DNA of 64,000 bases, from positions 50,026 through 114,025 of the forward strand of contig NZ_JSBW02000067.1 of the NCBI RefSeq assembly GCF_000772705.2, written 5' to 3'. This document shows, in pieces, positions 1 through 11,937 of this stretch. Each line of letters opens with the position of its first letter. Positions within the stretch are counted from its first letter, which is position 1. This DNA comes from Xanthomonas vasicola (lineage in GTDB: Bacteria > Pseudomonadota > Gammaproteobacteria > Xanthomonadales > Xanthomonadaceae). A program made the translations under genes and the position numbers. Under the pieces are notes generated by a model. That model was not told the DNA's origin and did no database searches. It saw only the letters and a list, made by a program, of their open reading frames with translations.

Positions 1-508
1 GATCGGCTTCGTCCAGCACGCAGATTTCGCAGGCGTGCAGCGACACCACCTTGTGCTGCTTGACGTAGTCGATCAGGCGGCCCGGGGTGGCGATGATCAC
101 GTCCACGCCCTGCTGCAGCAGCTCGCGCTGTTTGTCGTAGTCCACACCGCCGTAGACCAGCGCAAAGCGCAGGCCCAGGTCGGCGCCAAACTTCACTGCG
201 TCCTTGTGGATCTGGATGGCCAGCTCGCGGGTCGGCGCCAGGATCAGCGCGCGCGGGTCTTCGGGCTTGCGGTCGGCCAGGGCCGGGCGATTCAGCAGGC
301 GGTTCACCACCGTCACCAAGAACGCCAGGGTCTTGCCGGTGCCGGTCTGGGCCTGGCCGGCGACATCGCCGCCCGGCAGCGCGACCGGCAAGGTCAGCGC
401 CTGGATCGGGGTACAGCGGGTAAACCCTGCGCTCTCCAGGCCGGCGATCAGCGCCGGATGTAGGTCGAACGAGGAAAAGGTCAAATCGGTTAGCGGTTTG
501 TCGCTCAT
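1..508 (-). CDS. rhlB: DEAD-box ATP-dependent RNA helicase RhlB, 5' part (runs off the left edge)
   Basis: The first 169 codons of an RNA helicase are visible. In E. coli RhlB unwinds RNA for the RNase E degradosome. Visible motifs in order: Q-motif region CTPIQ (residues 32-36), Walker A AQTGTGKT (53-60), PTREL (92-96), TPGR (141-144), and DEAD as the very last four residues (166-169), so the helicase C-terminal half lies outside the window. The start is the ATG opening [11 protein letters not shown]. It is divergent from trxA and rho; the rhlB-trxA-rho neighbourhood is a known gammaproteobacterial arrangement, and this fixes the paralogue better than the motifs do. Confidence 0.93.
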   Translation of the reverse strand, partial: MSDKPLTDLTFSSFDLHPALIAGLESAGFTRCTPIQALTLPVALPGGDVAGQAQTGTGKTLAFLVTVVNRLLNRPALADRKPEDPRALILAPTRELAIQIHKDAVKFGADLGLRFALVYGGVDYDKQRELLQQGVDVIIATPGRLIDYVKQHKVVSLHACEICVLDEAD

Positions 509-706
509 TATTCCGTCTTCGTGGGGCGCCCTGGGCAGCCCGGGCGCGGCTTGCATCGATGCCGACAGCGTCGCAAACTGCGGCTCTTGTGGCGGACAGC
601 GCGGCTTCAGGACTGACACTTGATTCAGTCGCGCAATGCCCCAGTTTAACGCAATGTAGCGGCCTGCCCGTTCGGGTGGGCCGTTTTGGTTTCCAGGAGA
701 CCCAAC

Positions 707-1048
707 GTGAGCGATAAGGTTCAACATGTCGGCGATGCCGACTTCGATACAGCGGTACTGCAATCCGGCGAACCGGTTCTGGTGGATTTTTGGGCCGAGT
801 GGTGTGGCCCGTGCAAGATGATCGCGCCGGTGCTGGACGATCTAGCTGACACCTACCAGGGCCGCCTGAAGGTTGCCAAGGTCAACGTGGACCAGAACCG
901 CGCGCTGGCCATCAAGTACCACGTGCGCTCGATCCCGATGCTGTTGCTGTTCAAGGACGGGGAAGTGCAGGCGACCCAGATCGGTGCAGTCGGCAAGGGC
1001 CAGCTGACCCAGATGATCGACAAGACCCTGGGCGGCGCAGCCGCCTGA
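707..1048 (+). CDS. trxA: Thioredoxin 1 (TrxA)
   Basis: Cytoplasmic thiol-disulfide reductant of 113 residues, the usual size for the family. The active site WCGPC is at residues 32-36 within [13 protein letters not shown], and the conserved cis-proline segment RSIPMLLLF follows. I use the GTG start at 707 because AGGAGA sits at 695-700, 6 bases upstream; an in-frame TTG at 686 has no ribosome site and would add seven residues not found in thioredoxins. It lies between rhlB (divergent) and rho (same strand, 215 bp downstream). Confidence 0.96.
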   Translation: MSDKVQHVGDADFDTAVLQSGEPVLVDFWAEWCGPCKMIAPVLDDLADTYQGRLKVAKVNVDQNRALAIKYHVRSIPMLLLFKDGEVQATQIGAVGKGQLTQMIDKTLGGAAA

Positions 1049-1114
1049 GCAGACGGGCGTCCAGCGATGGGCGCCCGATGGGCGCCGGCAGTTAAATCCT
1101 GCCCCGGAAGACGC

Positions 1115-1142
1115 TTGCGCGTTAACGCGCCGCGGTGATAGT
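1115..1142 (+). promoter_or_regulatory. Possible sigma-70 promoter for rho
   Basis: TTGCGC at 1115-1120 and GATAGT at 1137-1142 are 16 bp apart and lie about 120 bp upstream of the rho start. The match is only fair, and a GTTAAC palindrome sits between the boxes. A transcript from here would carry a leader of roughly 115 nt. This is inference from spacing alone. Confidence 0.3.
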
Positions 1143-1182
1143 GTCAGTTGGTCCGGCACACGTTCGTGCGCCGCCGTACCCC

Positions 1183-1200
1183 TCTAGAAACTCTTCTAGA
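1183..1200. repeat. Perfect inverted repeat in the rho leader
   Basis: TCTAGAA and TTCTAGA flank a 4-nt ACTC centre, 64 nt before the rho start codon. As RNA it would form a small 7-bp hairpin; as DNA it could be a dyad operator. rho is autoregulated in other bacteria through its leader, so the position is suggestive, but nothing here shows which role it has. Confidence 0.55.
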
Positions 1201-1263
1201 CTCCCATCTACCAATAGTTCGCCCCCTAGCTGGGCGCTCGCACCTTAGCGAGGAATCACGCAC

Positions 1264-3153
1264 TTGTCCGATCATCCTTCCTCCGATACCGGGAGCAGCG
1301 TCGACGCTCCCGTCGAGAAGCGCGTGCGCAAGCCGCGCGTGAGCAAGACCGCCGTCGCCAATGAAGACGGTGGCGCACAGCAGCCCAACCTGCCCTTGCC
1401 CGCCAGCCCCCCACCCGAAGCACCCCGTGCCCCGCAGGCACCGTCGCACGCTGCCGATCCGGCACCGGCGCAGACGTCCAGCGATAGCGCACACGCCGGT
1501 CAGGCGCCCAGCGCCAACCACGGCGGTGACACCCACGGCGAGCCCCGCGAGGGCGGCCAGTCGCGGCAGCAGCGCTTCAATCAGGCGCAGCAACAGCAGA
1601 ACCAGAATCAGGCCCAGAGCCAGGGGCAAGGCCAGCAGCAGGGTCAGGCCCAGGCACAAAGCCAGAACCAGAGCGCCGGCCAGAATCAGCAAGGCCAGGG
1701 CGGTCAGGGTCAGGGACAAAACCAGCAAGGCCAGAACCAGCAGGGCAATCGCCGCGATCGGTTCCGCAACCGCCGTGACCGCGGCCCGCGTGATCGTTTC
1801 GGTAACGAAGGCGGCGGCATGCCCTCGTCCGATGGCAGCAACGAGCCGTTTATCGCACGGCCGCATCCGGCCGTGCCGGAAGGCTTCCCGGTGTATTCGC
1901 TGAGCGATCTCAAGCGGATGCCGGCGCAGAAGCTGCTGGATATCGCCGATCAGCTCAATATCCAGGAAGGCGTGGCGCGTGCGCGCAAGCAGGACGTGAT
2001 CTTCGCCCTGCTCAAGGTGCTCACCCGTCATGGCGAAGGCGTTGCCGCCGACGGCGTACTGGAAATCCTGCCGGACGGCTTCGGTTTCCTGCGTGCTGCA
2101 GAAGCCAGCTACCTGGCCGGCCCGGACGATACCTATATTTCGCCCAGCCAGATCCGCCGCTTCAACCTGCGTACCGGCGACCATCTGTCCGGCCGCATCC
2201 GCTTCCCGAAGGACGGCGAACGTTATTTCGCGCTGTCGATCGTCGACACCATCAACGGCGAGCCGCTGGAAGCGAGCAAGGGCAAGGTTCTGTTCGAGAA
2301 CCTGACCCCGCTGTTCCCGCGTCGCCGCTTCCGTCTGGAGCGTGGCGATGGCTCCACCGAGGACATCACCGGCCGCATTCTGGATCTGATGGCGCCGCAG
2401 GGTAAGGGTCAGCGTGCGCTGATCGTCTCCCCGCCGAAGGCCGGTAAGACGATGATGATGCAGCAGGTGGCCACGGCCATTACCACCAATCATCCCGAAG
2501 TGCACATGATTGTGCTGCTCATCGACGAGCGCCCGGAAGAAGTGACCGAAATGCAGCGCACCGTGCGCGGCGAGGTCATCTCCTCCACGTTCGACGAGCC
2601 GGCTGCGCGTCACGTGCAGGTCGCCGAGATGGTGATCGAGCGGGCCAAGCGCCTGGTCGAGCACAAGAAGGACGTGGTGATCCTGCTGGACTCCATCACC
2701 CGTCTGGCGCGCGCCTACAACAACGTGGTGCCCAGCTCCGGCAAGGTGCTCACCGGTGGCGTGGACGCCAATGCGTTGCATCGCCCGAAGCGCTTCTTCG
2801 GTGCGGCACGTAACGTGGAAGAAGGCGGCTCGCTGACCATCATTGCCACCGCGCTGGTGGAAACCGGCAGCAAGATGGACGAGGTGATCTACGAGGAGTT
2901 CAAGGGCACCGGTAACAGCGAAGTGCATTTGAACCGTCGCATCACCGAAAAGCGTGTGTACCCGGCCATCGACATCAACCGTTCGGGCACGCGCCGCGAA
3001 GACCTGCTGATCGAGCCGGAGCTGCTGCAGAAGATCTGGATCCTGCGCAAGCTGCTGCACCCGATGGACGAAATCGCGGCAATGGAATTCCTGCTGGACA
3101 AGATGAAGACCACCAAATCCAACGACGAGTTCTTCAGTTCGATGAAGCGTTGA
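1264..3153 (+). CDS. rho: Transcription termination factor Rho, with a long Gln-rich N-terminal extension
   Basis: Hexameric RNA-dependent ATPase/helicase that ends transcription at Rho-dependent sites. At 629 residues it is about 200 longer than E. coli Rho (419), and the excess is N-terminal. Residues 1-100 are Pro/Ala/Ser-rich and charged; 108-162 are almost only Gln, Asn, Gly, Ala and Ser; 163-180 are Arg/Asp-rich. The normal protein then begins: Rho-N (about 210-255), RNP1 DGFGFLR (271-277), and Walker A within SPPKAGKT (ends at 396). The start is TTG with GAGGAAT about 8 bases upstream. It is followed at once by an intrinsic terminator. Confidence 0.97.
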   Translation: MSDHPSSDTGSSVDAPVEKRVRKPRVSKTAVANEDGGAQQPNLPLPASPPPEAPRAPQAPSHAADPAPAQTSSDSAHAGQAPSANHGGDTHGEPREGGQSRQQRFNQAQQQQNQNQAQSQGQGQQQGQAQAQSQNQSAGQNQQGQGGQGQGQNQQGQNQQGNRRDRFRNRRDRGPRDRFGNEGGGMPSSDGSNEPFIARPHPAVPEGFPVYSLSDLKRMPAQKLLDIADQLNIQEGVARARKQDVIFALLKVLTRHGEGVAADGVLEILPDGFGFLRAAEASYLAGPDDTYISPSQIRRFNLRTGDHLSGRIRFPKDGERYFALSIVDTINGEPLEASKGKVLFENLTPLFPRRRFRLERGDGSTEDITGRILDLMAPQGKGQRALIVSPPKAGKTMMMQQVATAITTNHPEVHMIVLLIDERPEEVTEMQRTVRGEVISSTFDEPAARHVQVAEMVIERAKRLVEHKKDVVILLDSITRLARAYNNVVPSSGKVLTGGVDANALHRPKRFFGAARNVEEGGSLTIIATALVETGSKMDEVIYEEFKGTGNSEVHLNRRITEKRVYPAIDINRSGTRREDLLIEPELLQKIWILRKLLHPMDEIAAMEFLLDKMKTTKSNDEFFSSMKR

Positions 3154-3174
3154 TTTCGGTCGGTTTTATCGAAA

Positions 3175-3206
3175 CAAAAAAGCCCCGCGTTGCGGGGCTT
3201 TTTTTA
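3175..3206. terminator. Strong intrinsic terminator, probably bidirectional, after rho
   Basis: GCCCCGC (3182-3188) pairs perfectly with GCGGGGC (3192-3198) around a 3-nt loop. Seven T follow on the plus strand and an A run precedes the stem, so the minus strand also reads stem then T run. It sits between the ends of the convergent genes rho and the TonB-like gene at 3256. Confidence 0.93.
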
Positions 3207-3255
3207 TAAGTGAGGTGACTATCGTGCAGCCGTTAGCCGCTTCGACCAACGGCCC

Positions 3256-4140
3256 TCAACTCTCTTGCAACGGTGTTACCAGGCGAACACCTTCTCCGCG
3301 TGCGGAGAACAATCCACTGCCAGGCAGAGCATCCGGGCTATCGTTCGATGTCCCTGCGCCGCGCTGTTCATTCCAGGGAGCGCTCTGACGCGGACCAGGC
3401 AGATACGACCGCCATTTCTGGACCTGCTTTGCGGCGATCAGATCGCGTGCCGAGGTTTCGAGGTCAAAGCTGACCGGGACACGCATGACCCAATAAGGCG
3501 CATTGACATCCGACCCCTCTGTCGGCGGCAAAAACTTCCACTCACGCGCCTTTGCAGACGCTGCATCGGCTAGCACCTGGCGTACCCGTGCACGTTTGGA
3601 TTCCGGCACCAGCGACGTGAGGTTGACCTGCTCTGCGATCAGATCTTCGACCTTGCCATCGCGCCCGATCTTGAGCATTAGATAGACCACACCGGTGGCG
3701 CCGGCCCGAAACGCCGCTTCCGGGTAGCGCGGTGGTTGCATGTCCTTGGTCCGCACACTCGTTGCGTCTTGCGCTTGCCCGCCGAAATGCGCGCTGCGGA
3801 TCGACACCAGATAGTTTTCTCCCTCCCCTTGCTTTGCAACCAGCAGCAGGCTCATCGGCAACTGCGCGGGCAAAGCGCTGCCGTCCCCGCGCAGAGGGTC
3901 GAAGCGCCACGATGCGACCGAGTGCTTGATCCGCTCGCGCACTGCCAGCGGCAAGCTCGCTTCATCGGTAAGTTTCACTGCCGTGACGACGCCGTCCGGG
4001 GTCAATGTCAACTCGCCTGTGACATTCATGCTTGCCTCGGTCTGCGTTTGCACTTGCGCTGCGCTTGTACGCGCCTGCGCAACTCCAATACTGGCTAACG
4101 CCAACAAGATGCCAAGACTAAAACGCTGCTTCCGCTTCAT
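3256..4140 (-). CDS. Periplasmic protein with two TonB-C-like domains
   Basis: 294 residues with a signal peptide (KRK, then a hydrophobic stretch ending VAQA at about 23). Two segments resemble TonB C-terminal folds: residues about 37-102 (GELTLTPDGVVTAV then SWRFDP) and about 135-225 (QPPRYPEAAFRAGATGVVYL then REWKFLPP). It lacks the proline-rich spacer and N-terminal anchor of a real TonB, so energy transduction is not shown; a periplasmic relative is more likely. The start is ATG at 4140, with AGGAG 7 bases upstream, rather than the GTG two codons earlier. The Pro/Gly-rich C-terminal 60 residues look disordered. Confidence 0.75.
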   Translation of the reverse strand: MKRKQRFSLGILLALASIGVAQARTSAAQVQTQTEASMNVTGELTLTPDGVVTAVKLTDEASLPLAVRERIKHSVASWRFDPLRGDGSALPAQLPMSLLLVAKQGEGENYLVSIRSAHFGGQAQDATSVRTKDMQPPRYPEAAFRAGATGVVYLMLKIGRDGKVEDLIAEQVNLTSLVPESKRARVRQVLADAASAKAREWKFLPPTEGSDVNAPYWVMRVPVSFDLETSARDLIAAKQVQKWRSYLPGPRQSAPWNEQRGAGTSNDSPDALPGSGLFSARGEGVRLVTPLQES

Positions 4141-4200
4141 GACCACACTCCTTGAGGGTTGAGTGCGTGTTGTACCAGTCTTGCCACTGCCGGTAAATCG

Positions 4201-5940
4201 CTACGCCAAACGCCGCGATTCCGCATAAGGCGGGGTGTCGGGATAATCGTCTTCGCGGAGGCGGCTCTGCAGGTCGCGCCACCATTGTGGGTTGAACAGT
4301 TCCGGGTGCTGGTGTTTGACCGCTTCCAGTTGCGAGGACGGCAGGCCCATGAACAATACGAAACGCTCGGGAAAGACGTCGCGTGGTCCGACATGGAACC
4401 AGGGTTCTGCGGCCATCTGTTCTTCGTAGGTGGTGGGCGTGGGCCAATCGCGAAAGGTGCATTCGGTGATCAAGCACAGCTCGTCGTAGTCGTAGAACAC
4501 TGCGCGCTGATGGCGGGTGATGCCAAAATTTTTCAGCAGCATGTCGCCAGGAAAGATGTTGTTGCGCGCCATGTCCTTGATGGCCTGGCCGTAGTCCAGG
4601 GCTGCGGCATGCGCGGCTTCGGGCAATTGTTCACGCAGGTACAAATTCAACGGACGCAGACGGCGCTGCACGTAGCACAGTGCGATCAGCACATCGTCGC
4701 CATCTTCGCTCAGGCTCATCGCGCAGCTGGTCTGTAGCTCTTGCAGCAACGCCGGTGAAAAGCGTGCTTTTGGAAACCGCAGGAAACGATAGGGCTGCGC
4801 ATCGAGCAGGCGGCCGATGCGGTCGAGCTGGAAGACCAACTCGTATTTGCCTTCCACCTGCGCGCGGCTCATGGTTTTGGGATACGCAAAGCGGTCGCGA
4901 ATGAGCTTGAACACCAGCGGGTAACTGGGCAGCGTAAACACCACCATGACCATGCCGGGCGTGCCATCGGCGTGCACCAGTTGTTCGGACGGATGCGCCT
5001 GAAAATGGCTAAAAAACGTGCGATAGCGCTCGGTCTTGCCCTGCTTGGCGCGGCCCAGCATCGTGTACAGCTCATCGACCGGTTTGTGCGTGAGCAGGCT
5101 GCGTAGAAACACCACCGCATCGCCGACGGTGGACAGGTCGGCCTGGAAATAGCTGCGTGAATTACTGAACAATTGCGCGACATCGCTGCGCCGCGTCAGC
5201 ACTGCTTCGGCGCGCATGCCGGCATCATCGTTGATCAGGGCAATCACGCACGGCGAGAAGCGATGTTCGCCGAATACGCGTCCGACCAGATAGGCGCGAC
5301 GCTCGCGATAGAACACGGTCTCCAGCAATTCCACGCTGCGCACTGGATGTTCGCCCCAGTGCGCAAGGTCGTCTAGCAAGCGCACCGCAATCGCAGCCGC
5401 GCAGCGGGTGCGGTGCGCATACGGCACCGCGAACGCATAGTCGCCCAGCACCCGCACCAGCATGTCGGTCAAGCGGCCAGGCGAGACGGCATAGGTATGG
5501 CGCGCCACCGGCACAGTGATGGCATCGGTGGGTTCGATATCCAGCGCGATGAATTCGATCTCGGCATCGACGCCGTGGGTGCCGAAGTAGCGCCGGGTCA
5601 GGGTGTTGTAGAAGGTCTTGTACAACTCCTGATCGATCAACCCGCTCAGCAATGCGGCGTAGTGATCGCGGGCGCGCATCCACAGCGCGCGATCGTGCGC
5701 CTGGCCCAGCAGCACGGCACGCAAGCGCGACATGCATTCGGCAATGTAGTGGTCGTAAAGCGCGATACGTGCCACTGCGTCGTCGCGCGCACCGCTCCAA
5801 TCGCGCGTTTCGAACCGCTGCTTGGCACGTGCGGTAATCGCGGAAAAGTGTGCGTGATAGTCCTCGAAGGCTTCATACACGGCCTGCGCGATGGCCAGTG
5901 CGCGACGCTCGGATTGCGGTGGTAACGATGGCTGACTCAT
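4201..5940 (-). CDS. aceK: Isocitrate dehydrogenase kinase/phosphatase AceK
   Basis: 579 residues, the usual AceK length. The family enzyme phosphorylates and dephosphorylates isocitrate dehydrogenase, so controlling flow between the TCA cycle and the glyoxylate bypass. Recognisable parts are the N-terminal regulatory half ([21 protein letters not shown] at the start) and the kinase-like C-terminal half with [17 protein letters not shown] and FYDYDELC, the metal/catalytic Asp region. aceA and aceB are not beside it; instead its start overlaps the LysR gene upstream by 4 bp, and icd lies about 1.4 kb away on the same strand. The resident icd is the monomeric type, not the dimeric E. coli substrate. 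Confidence 0.95.
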   Translation of the reverse strand: MSQPSLPPQSERRALAIAQAVYEAFEDYHAHFSAITARAKQRFETRDWSGARDDAVARIALYDHYIAECMSRLRAVLLGQAHDRALWMRARDHYAALLSGLIDQELYKTFYNTLTRRYFGTHGVDAEIEFIALDIEPTDAITVPVARHTYAVSPGRLTDMLVRVLGDYAFAVPYAHRTRCAAAIAVRLLDDLAHWGEHPVRSVELLETVFYRERRAYLVGRVFGEHRFSPCVIALINDDAGMRAEAVLTRRSDVAQLFSNSRSYFQADLSTVGDAVVFLRSLLTHKPVDELYTMLGRAKQGKTERYRTFFSHFQAHPSEQLVHADGTPGMVMVVFTLPSYPLVFKLIRDRFAYPKTMSRAQVEGKYELVFQLDRIGRLLDAQPYRFLRFPKARFSPALLQELQTSCAMSLSEDGDDVLIALCYVQRRLRPLNLYLREQLPEAAHAAALDYGQAIKDMARNNIFPGDMLLKNFGITRHQRAVFYDYDELCLITECTFRDWPTPTTYEEQMAAEPWFHVGPRDVFPERFVLFMGLPSSQLEAVKHQHPELFNPQWWRDLQSRLREDDYPDTPPYAESRRLA

Positions 5941-6884
5941 GGCGGCAGTGTCCTTGAGCGCTTGCGACGGCGCACCGCGGAGGGCACGGTAGTCAGCTGC
6001 TGCGCGTGCGCGGCGTGTTCGCGCGCCTGCCCCTGCAGCCAGGCACGGAACGCGAGAAGCCCGCCATGCGTGGTGGAACGCGGCGGATACACCAGGTAAT
6101 GCGACCAGCTGGTCTTGAGACGTTGCGTGGACAACGCCACCAGTTGCCCGGACTCAAGCAACAGGCGTGCGCGCGTCACACGCCCCAATGCAACGCCGAC
6201 ACCATCCAGGGCGGCACGGTGGTGCGCCTCTGATTCGTCGAGCACGGCGACATACCGCCGCGGCGCATCGCCGCCGAACGCAGCAAACCAGCGCAACCAC
6301 GCGTCATCCGGGTCACCCAGCAATGGCCACTGATGCAACGGCGGCGCCTCCCTGCCGCCCATGCGTGCGATCAAGGCGGGGCTTGCCATTGGCACCAGCC
6401 AGTCGTCGAACAACGGTTCGGCGATAACGCCCGACCATTGTCCGGCACCGATGCGCATGGCGGCATCCACGTGCTGCTGGCGCTCGAAATCGACCAGTCG
6501 CTCGCTCGACAGCAGATTGATTTCGATGGTGGGGTGGATGGCCAGAAATTCGCCCAGTCGTGGCACCAGCCAAGCCGATGCCATCGACGGCGTCAGGCTC
6601 AGCGTCAACGTGTCTTCGCGACGCGCACCGAATGGCTCGAACGCTTCGGCAATCGCATCCAGATGCGGTGCGATGCGATCGAGCAGTTGCTGGCCCTGCA
6701 GCGTGGCGGTGACGCCACGCGCGTGCCGCTGCAGCAGCGGATACCCCAGCCGTTGTTCAAGCGCGCGCATCTGGTGGCTGAGCGCGCTGACGGTGAGATG
6801 CATCGCGCTGGCGGCACGCGACAGGTTGCCCAGGCGCACCGCGCTGACGAAGCCCTGCAATGCGTGAAGCGGCGGACGCGCCAT
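5937..6884 (-). CDS. LysR-family transcriptional regulator (GcvA-like)
   Basis: 315 residues. The N-terminal winged helix-turn-helix spans about residues 5-65 ([42 protein letters not shown], split here only as description), followed by a two-lobed effector domain (about 90-290) and an Arg-rich tail. Its stop overlaps the aceK start (ATGA), so the two are co-transcribed and the regulator may control aceK or nearby central carbon genes. A perfect palindrome lies 34 bp upstream of its start in the gap to the divergent small ORF at 6987, the usual place for a LysR autoregulatory site. The effector is unknown. Confidence 0.9.
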   Translation of the reverse strand: MARPPLHALQGFVSAVRLGNLSRAASAMHLTVSALSHQMRALEQRLGYPLLQRHARGVTATLQGQQLLDRIAPHLDAIAEAFEPFGARREDTLTLSLTPSMASAWLVPRLGEFLAIHPTIEINLLSSERLVDFERQQHVDAAMRIGAGQWSGVIAEPLFDDWLVPMASPALIARMGGREAPPLHQWPLLGDPDDAWLRWFAAFGGDAPRRYVAVLDESEAHHRAALDGVGVALGRVTRARLLLESGQLVALSTQRLKTSWSHYLVYPPRSTTHGGLLAFRAWLQGQAREHAAHAQQLTTVPSAVRRRKRSRTLPP

Positions 6885-6917
6885 GGCTCACCCTTGAACG
6901 GAATTCAACACCCACTT

Positions 6918-6936
6918 GTAAAAGCCTCGCTTTTAC
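6918..6936. promoter_or_regulatory. Perfect palindrome, candidate operator between LysR gene and small divergent ORF
   Basis: GTAAAAGC and GCTTTTAC flank CTC. The site lies between the divergent starts at 6884 and 6987, in a locally AT-richer stretch. It does not fit the classic T-N11-A LysR core exactly, so binding by the neighbouring LysR protein is inference from position and symmetry. Confidence 0.6.
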
Positions 6937-6986
6937 GTCCCCTAGCCTGCGCCTACTGTGGATTCCACTCAAGTGGAGGCAGGGTC

Positions 6987-7190
6987 ATGCGCATCTTTAC
7001 CGAGCTGTTGTTCCAGCATGGCCACATTGCCGATGTGGCGCTCGCGCAGCGTCTGGCGGAGCCGTACGCGGCTTTGGAGCCAGTGGAACAAGTGAGGCCG
7101 CGGGAATCCATCGCAACGGCCGCACAGGACCCACAGACTGCCGGCGATACCACGCAGCAGACCCGCGCGAGCGGCGCATGGCGCGGCTGA
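6987..7190 (+). CDS. Small hypothetical protein (67 aa)
   Basis: Opens MRIFTELLFQHGHIADVALAQRLAE and ends in a polar, Gln/Thr/Arg-rich tail. There is no signal peptide or transmembrane segment. The support is a good ribosome site (GTGGAGG at 6973-6979, 7 bases before ATG) and a position divergent from the LysR gene across a palindrome, as for LysR targets. I recall similar short proteins opening M-IFTELLF-HGHIA in Xanthomonas but cannot name a function. The ORF reads open far upstream antisense to the LysR gene; that extension is a shadow. Confidence 0.6.
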   Translation: MRIFTELLFQHGHIADVALAQRLAEPYAALEPVEQVRPRESIATAAQDPQTAGDTTQQTRASGAWRG

Positions 7191-7244
7191 GCCGGCGCCT
7201 GGTACGCGAGAGATCACGGCATTGTCGCCATTACGCTGAAACGA

Positions 7245-7274
7245 CAAGGCCCGCCTCTAACGAGACGGGCCTTG
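7245..7274. terminator. Hairpin between the small ORF and icd ends
   Basis: CAAGGCCCG (7245-7253) pairs perfectly with CGGGCCTTG (7266-7274), and the 12-nt loop can add CTC/GAG pairs. It lies between convergent genes (small ORF ending 7190 and icd ending 7314). The T-richness after the stem is weak on both strands, so it may act as an mRNA 3' end rather than a classic terminator. Confidence 0.65.
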
Positions 7275-7313
7275 ATGGCAGCGCGTCGATGCACTGACAC
7301 GCGGTGCGTTGGT

Positions 7314-9906
<2,593 letters not shown>

Positions 9907-10461
9907 TTACTTGACCGTGATGGTCTGCGGGTTGCCCGCCGGCTTGCCGTCCACCATCACCTGCGCGGTGTAGGTGCCGGCCGGCCAGCCGTCGGGCTTG
10001 CTGAAGCTGAGGTTGGTGGTTTCGGCGCCAGTGGTATTCAAGGTGGCGTTCTGCTCGCCTGCCACCTGACCATCCTGATACGTGAGCTTGGCCGAGACGG
10101 CAACATTGCTGGCGCTTCCATCCGTCTTGACCGACACGATGATGGTGTCCTTGGTGCCAACGCTGGACGCTGGGGTGACCGTCTTATCGGCTGCGGCCTT
10201 GGTGCCGACGGCCACGCTGGAAACCGTTACCGTACTGCCCATTGCAGCGCCGCTATCGGTGCTGGCTGCGCCGGTTGCGCTGCTCTGGCCTGCTTGATCG
10301 CTGGCCGGCGGTGTAGCAGCCGGGCCAGGCATGGCCTCGGTGGGAGCACCGGAGGTTGGATCCTTGGACACGCTGTCGTCGGTCTTCTTGCTGCAACCCG
10401 ACAACGCAAGGACGCCGGCTAACGCAATAACGAGGCTGCTGGAAACGGATGTCGTGCGCAT
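9907..10461 (-). CDS. Putative lipoprotein with a low-complexity linker
   Basis: 184 residues. A lipoprotein signal ends in LALSGC (lipid Cys at 23), followed by a Ser/Thr/Ala/Gly-rich linker to about residue 90 and a beta-rich domain (SKLTYQDGQ-like strands, DGWPAGTYTAQVMVDGKPAGNPQTITVK at the C-terminus) that looks immunoglobulin-like. I start at MRTTSVSSSL because GGAG lies 9 bases upstream; a 12-residue longer form has no such site. The function is unknown. It is 108 bp downstream of the LysM gene on the same strand, so they may share a transcript. Confidence 0.75.
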   Translation of the reverse strand: MRTTSVSSSLVIALAGVLALSGCSKKTDDSVSKDPTSGAPTEAMPGPAATPPASDQAGQSSATGAASTDSGAAMGSTVTVSSVAVGTKAAADKTVTPASSVGTKDTIIVSVKTDGSASNVAVSAKLTYQDGQVAGEQNATLNTTGAETTNLSFSKPDGWPAGTYTAQVMVDGKPAGNPQTITVK

Positions 10462-10569
10462 AAATAATTTCTCCGATAACGAACACCAGCATTTCATGGT
10501 GCCCGAATGATTTTCTGAATTTAGGTATTGGTAATCGGCTAGAAGCTAGCTCTTAGAAACCAGCTACCT

Positions 10570-10863
10570 TCACGATTTCGCAGGAAGACGCAGTACCTGA
10601 CCCGGAAAGATCTTGTCAGGATTTTTCAGCGTTTCGCGGTTGGCTTCGAAAATACGTGTCCACAAATTGCCGTCGCCCAGATGGCGCTTGGCGATACTGG
10701 AAAGGCTGTCGCCAGCTTGCACGGTGACCGATTCTTCTACGAGTTGCGCGGTGCTTTGCACACTGGTGCGCACATTGGAAAAATCGGGCGCAGGCGTCAC
10801 CGCAGCGGTACTGTCGACCGACGAGGTGACGTTGGAAAAATCTGCTTTCTTGTCGACACTCAT
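10570..10863 (-). CDS. Small LysM-domain protein without a signal peptide
   Basis: 97 residues. One LysM domain at 46-94 ([40 protein letters not shown] is its span, ending PGQVLRL). The LysM part resembles that of E. coli Kbp (YgaU), but the BON domain is absent. Instead residues 8-20 and 27-39 are two near-identical 13-residue units (DFSNV..SV.STA). There is no export signal, so a cytoplasmic site is likely unless the protein leaves another way. The start MSVDKK is chosen over the upstream Arg-rich extension because the latter looks non-coding. Confidence 0.8.
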   Translation of the reverse strand: MSVDKKADFSNVTSSVDSTAAVTPAPDFSNVRTSVQSTAQLVEESVTVQAGDSLSSIAKRHLGDGNLWTRIFEANRETLKNPDKIFPGQVLRLPAKS

Positions 10864-10963
10864 TGCTGCAATCCCTGTGCATCGCGGTGTCAGCAGGGTG
10901 CGCGGGGCGCCGTTAAGCGTGGATCGCGCCACTGTGAAGCTGGCGCGATTCCATCAGTGGCGC

Positions 10964-11779
10964 TTACTGGCGCAGGTCCCGAAAAAACGACAGCGGCGTC
11001 GGCACGCTCGGCGAGCTGCGCAGCGGATTGATGTCCAGGCCGCCACGGCGCGTATAACGGGCCTCGACTACCAACCACTCCGGTGCGCACTGCGTCAGCA
11101 CGTCATTGAAAATGCGCTCGACGCATTGCTCATGAAATTCGGCGTGGTCGCGGAAACTCACCAGATAGCGCAGTAGCCCTTCGCGGTCGATCGGTGTGCC
11201 GCGGTAACGCAGGGTGACGCTGGCCCAATCGGGCTGACCGGTGACCGGGCAGTTGGATTTGAGCAGGGCCGAGGTCAGCACTTCTTCCACCACGGGCTGG
11301 GCGTGTGCGGCGAGGTACGCGGCATTTGGCGGGCCGTAATCGTCGATGCTGACATCCAGCGCATCGATCGATTCACCCTCGCCTACCGCGTCGATCGGCG
11401 GCAGTCCGAATTCCACCGCCACATCGGCACCCGCGCGCGTGGACAGATCGGTGGCAATACGGGTACGCACCGCTTCGGCGCTGTTGAAGCGGGTGGCGTT
11501 GAGCGAATTGAGATACAGCTTGAGCGATTTGGATTCGATCAGCGCCGGCGAGTCGCACGGCACATGCAAGGTGGCGGTGGCCACGCAAGGCTTGCCTTGC
11601 GCATCGAGCCAGCTGAGCTCGTAGGCATGCCAGCGATCGCGGCCGATAAACGGCAAGTCGCCGCTCAGCCCGATCGCCTCGCGCCCGGCCGCACGCGGAA
11701 TCGGAAACAGCAACGACGGGTCGTAGCCGCTTGGATAGGCGACCTCACGACCGAGGGTGGAATCTTCTGGGGTATTCAT
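10964..11779 (-). CDS. queF: NADPH-dependent 7-cyano-7-deazaguanine reductase QueF (long form)
   Basis: Reduces preQ0 to preQ1 in queuosine biosynthesis, using 2 NADPH. At 271 residues it is the two-domain form seen in E. coli (282) rather than the short Bacillus form. Visible motifs: ESKSLKLYL (82-90), [12 protein letters not shown] with catalytic Cys177 and Asp184 (7 apart, as Cys190/Asp197 in E. coli), and the [11 protein letters not shown] helix. The gene stands alone between the LysM gene and the M20 peptidase gene on the same strand; no other queuosine gene is adjacent. Confidence 0.96.
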   Translation of the reverse strand: MNTPEDSTLGREVAYPSGYDPSLLFPIPRAAGREAIGLSGDLPFIGRDRWHAYELSWLDAQGKPCVATATLHVPCDSPALIESKSLKLYLNSLNATRFNSAEAVRTRIATDLSTRAGADVAVEFGLPPIDAVGEGESIDALDVSIDDYGPPNAAYLAAHAQPVVEEVLTSALLKSNCPVTGQPDWASVTLRYRGTPIDREGLLRYLVSFRDHAEFHEQCVERIFNDVLTQCAPEWLVVEARYTRRGGLDINPLRSSPSVPTPLSFFRDLRQ

Positions 11780-11897
11780 CTGCCCATTTTAGGCCGCACG
11801 GGCTGGCCGTGAGGTGTATGGGCAGGCGCATCGCGGAGCCAACGAACCACTTGCAGTTCACCGCGCGTACCCAATCATCCCGCACCGCCGCAGGAGG

Positions 11898-11928
11898 AGG
11901 GAATCGCCGAGCCCGCAGACGATTCCCT
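11898..11928. terminator. Hairpin made of the GGGAATCG repeat, after the M20 gene
   Basis: AGGGAATCG (11898-11906) pairs with CGATTCCCT (11920-11928) around a 13-nt loop, 10 bp beyond the M20 gene stop on the minus strand. It is continued by TATTCCCGATTCA reaching the stop codon itself. It is one of four places in this window where this repeat sits in a gap between genes or at a gene end. Confidence 0.65.
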
Positions 11929-11937
11929 ATTCCCGAT

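Noticed and set aside
1144..3060. 638-residue minus-strand open frame opposite rho
   Set aside because: Exact shadow of the rho coding sequence; composition is His/Leu/Arg-skewed with no ribosome site.
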